Shown piece after piece: positions 63,864 through 64,000 of a stretch of 64,000 nucleotides of DNA (position 1 is the first letter of the stretch; each line of letters starts with the position of its first letter). The notes under the pieces are model-generated. The model saw nothing but the letters and a program-made list of their open reading frames with translations. It ran no database searches and had not been told where the DNA came from. A program made the translations under genes and the position numbers. Source of the stretch: Hepsetus odoe (lineage: Eukaryota > Chordata > Actinopteri > Characiformes > Hepsetidae). The stretch spans positions 4,672,546 to 4,736,545 of the forward strand of contig CM029372.1 of assembly GCA_017165825.1 (NCBI GenBank). Reading direction: 5' to 3'.

Positions 63864-64000
63864 ACCCTTAAACAACATGTTGGCAAGTCTACTCATAGCT
63901 TGTTGTCCCCATCTGAGGAGTCCTTTCTGCTGTACGAAGAGTGCATTCCCTCTACTGTGACAATGAGAAGTAACTAGTGTTTCAACCTCCTAAAACATGT

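Noticed and set aside
1..64000. CRISPR arrays, operons, prophage or plasmid features
   Set aside because: The window is vertebrate nuclear DNA with spliced genes; the short tandem repeats are microsatellites.

Overview
This is a piece of animal nuclear genome, almost certainly from a teleost fish. Coding sequence is split into short exons with GT/AG borders. The introns are long and AT-rich, with many (CA)n/(TG)n microsatellites. The interspersed repeats are fish-like: two tRNA-derived SINE families, Tc1/mariner derivatives and a non-LTR retrotransposon. I cannot place the species more precisely; nothing here is bacterial, phage or CRISPR-like.

Two protein-coding genes lie head to tail on the + strand. 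Region 1 (1-15.3 kb) is the 3' part of ptpn12 (PTP-PEST tyrosine phosphatase). Ten exons run from just after the catalytic-cysteine codon to the stop at 14147, followed by a 3' UTR of about 1.2 kb. Region 2 (15.3-21.07 kb) is an intergenic stretch filled with repeats: SINE copies, a Tc1-like fragment, a broken minus-strand LINE, and a foldback Tc1-derived element sitting inside a (CA)n/(TA)n microsatellite. Region 3 (21.07-59.0 kb) is rsbn1l, a CpG-rich first exon plus seven more exons. The assembled reading frame is 962 codons and stays in phase across every junction. The product is a nuclear JmjC-type protein of the RSBN1/DPY-21 family. Region 4 (59-64 kb) is downstream flank with a second copy of the foldback element, SINEs and a LINE tail; I found no gene in it.

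The order and orientation ptpn12 -> rsbn1l match PTPN12-RSBN1L in human, and the paralogous pair PTPN22-RSBN1 exists elsewhere in vertebrates, so this is conserved synteny. The two genes are neighbours but I see no functional coupling: one is a cytoplasmic phosphatase acting on adhesion scaffolds, the other a chromatin protein.

I found no previously undescribed gene system. The most interesting signals are: (a) a two-copy Tc1-derived foldback element whose long arms both carry the 3' end of the transposase, one copy ending under 300 bp before the rsbn1l start codon; (b) a fish-type RSBN1L tail with a tandem Thr-Lys-His-x-His repeat and three clustered SUMO-type motifs; (c) an inverted SINE pair at the right edge; (d) a LINE apparently landed in a Tc1 element. 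Exon borders were set by reading splice sites and checking phase by hand.
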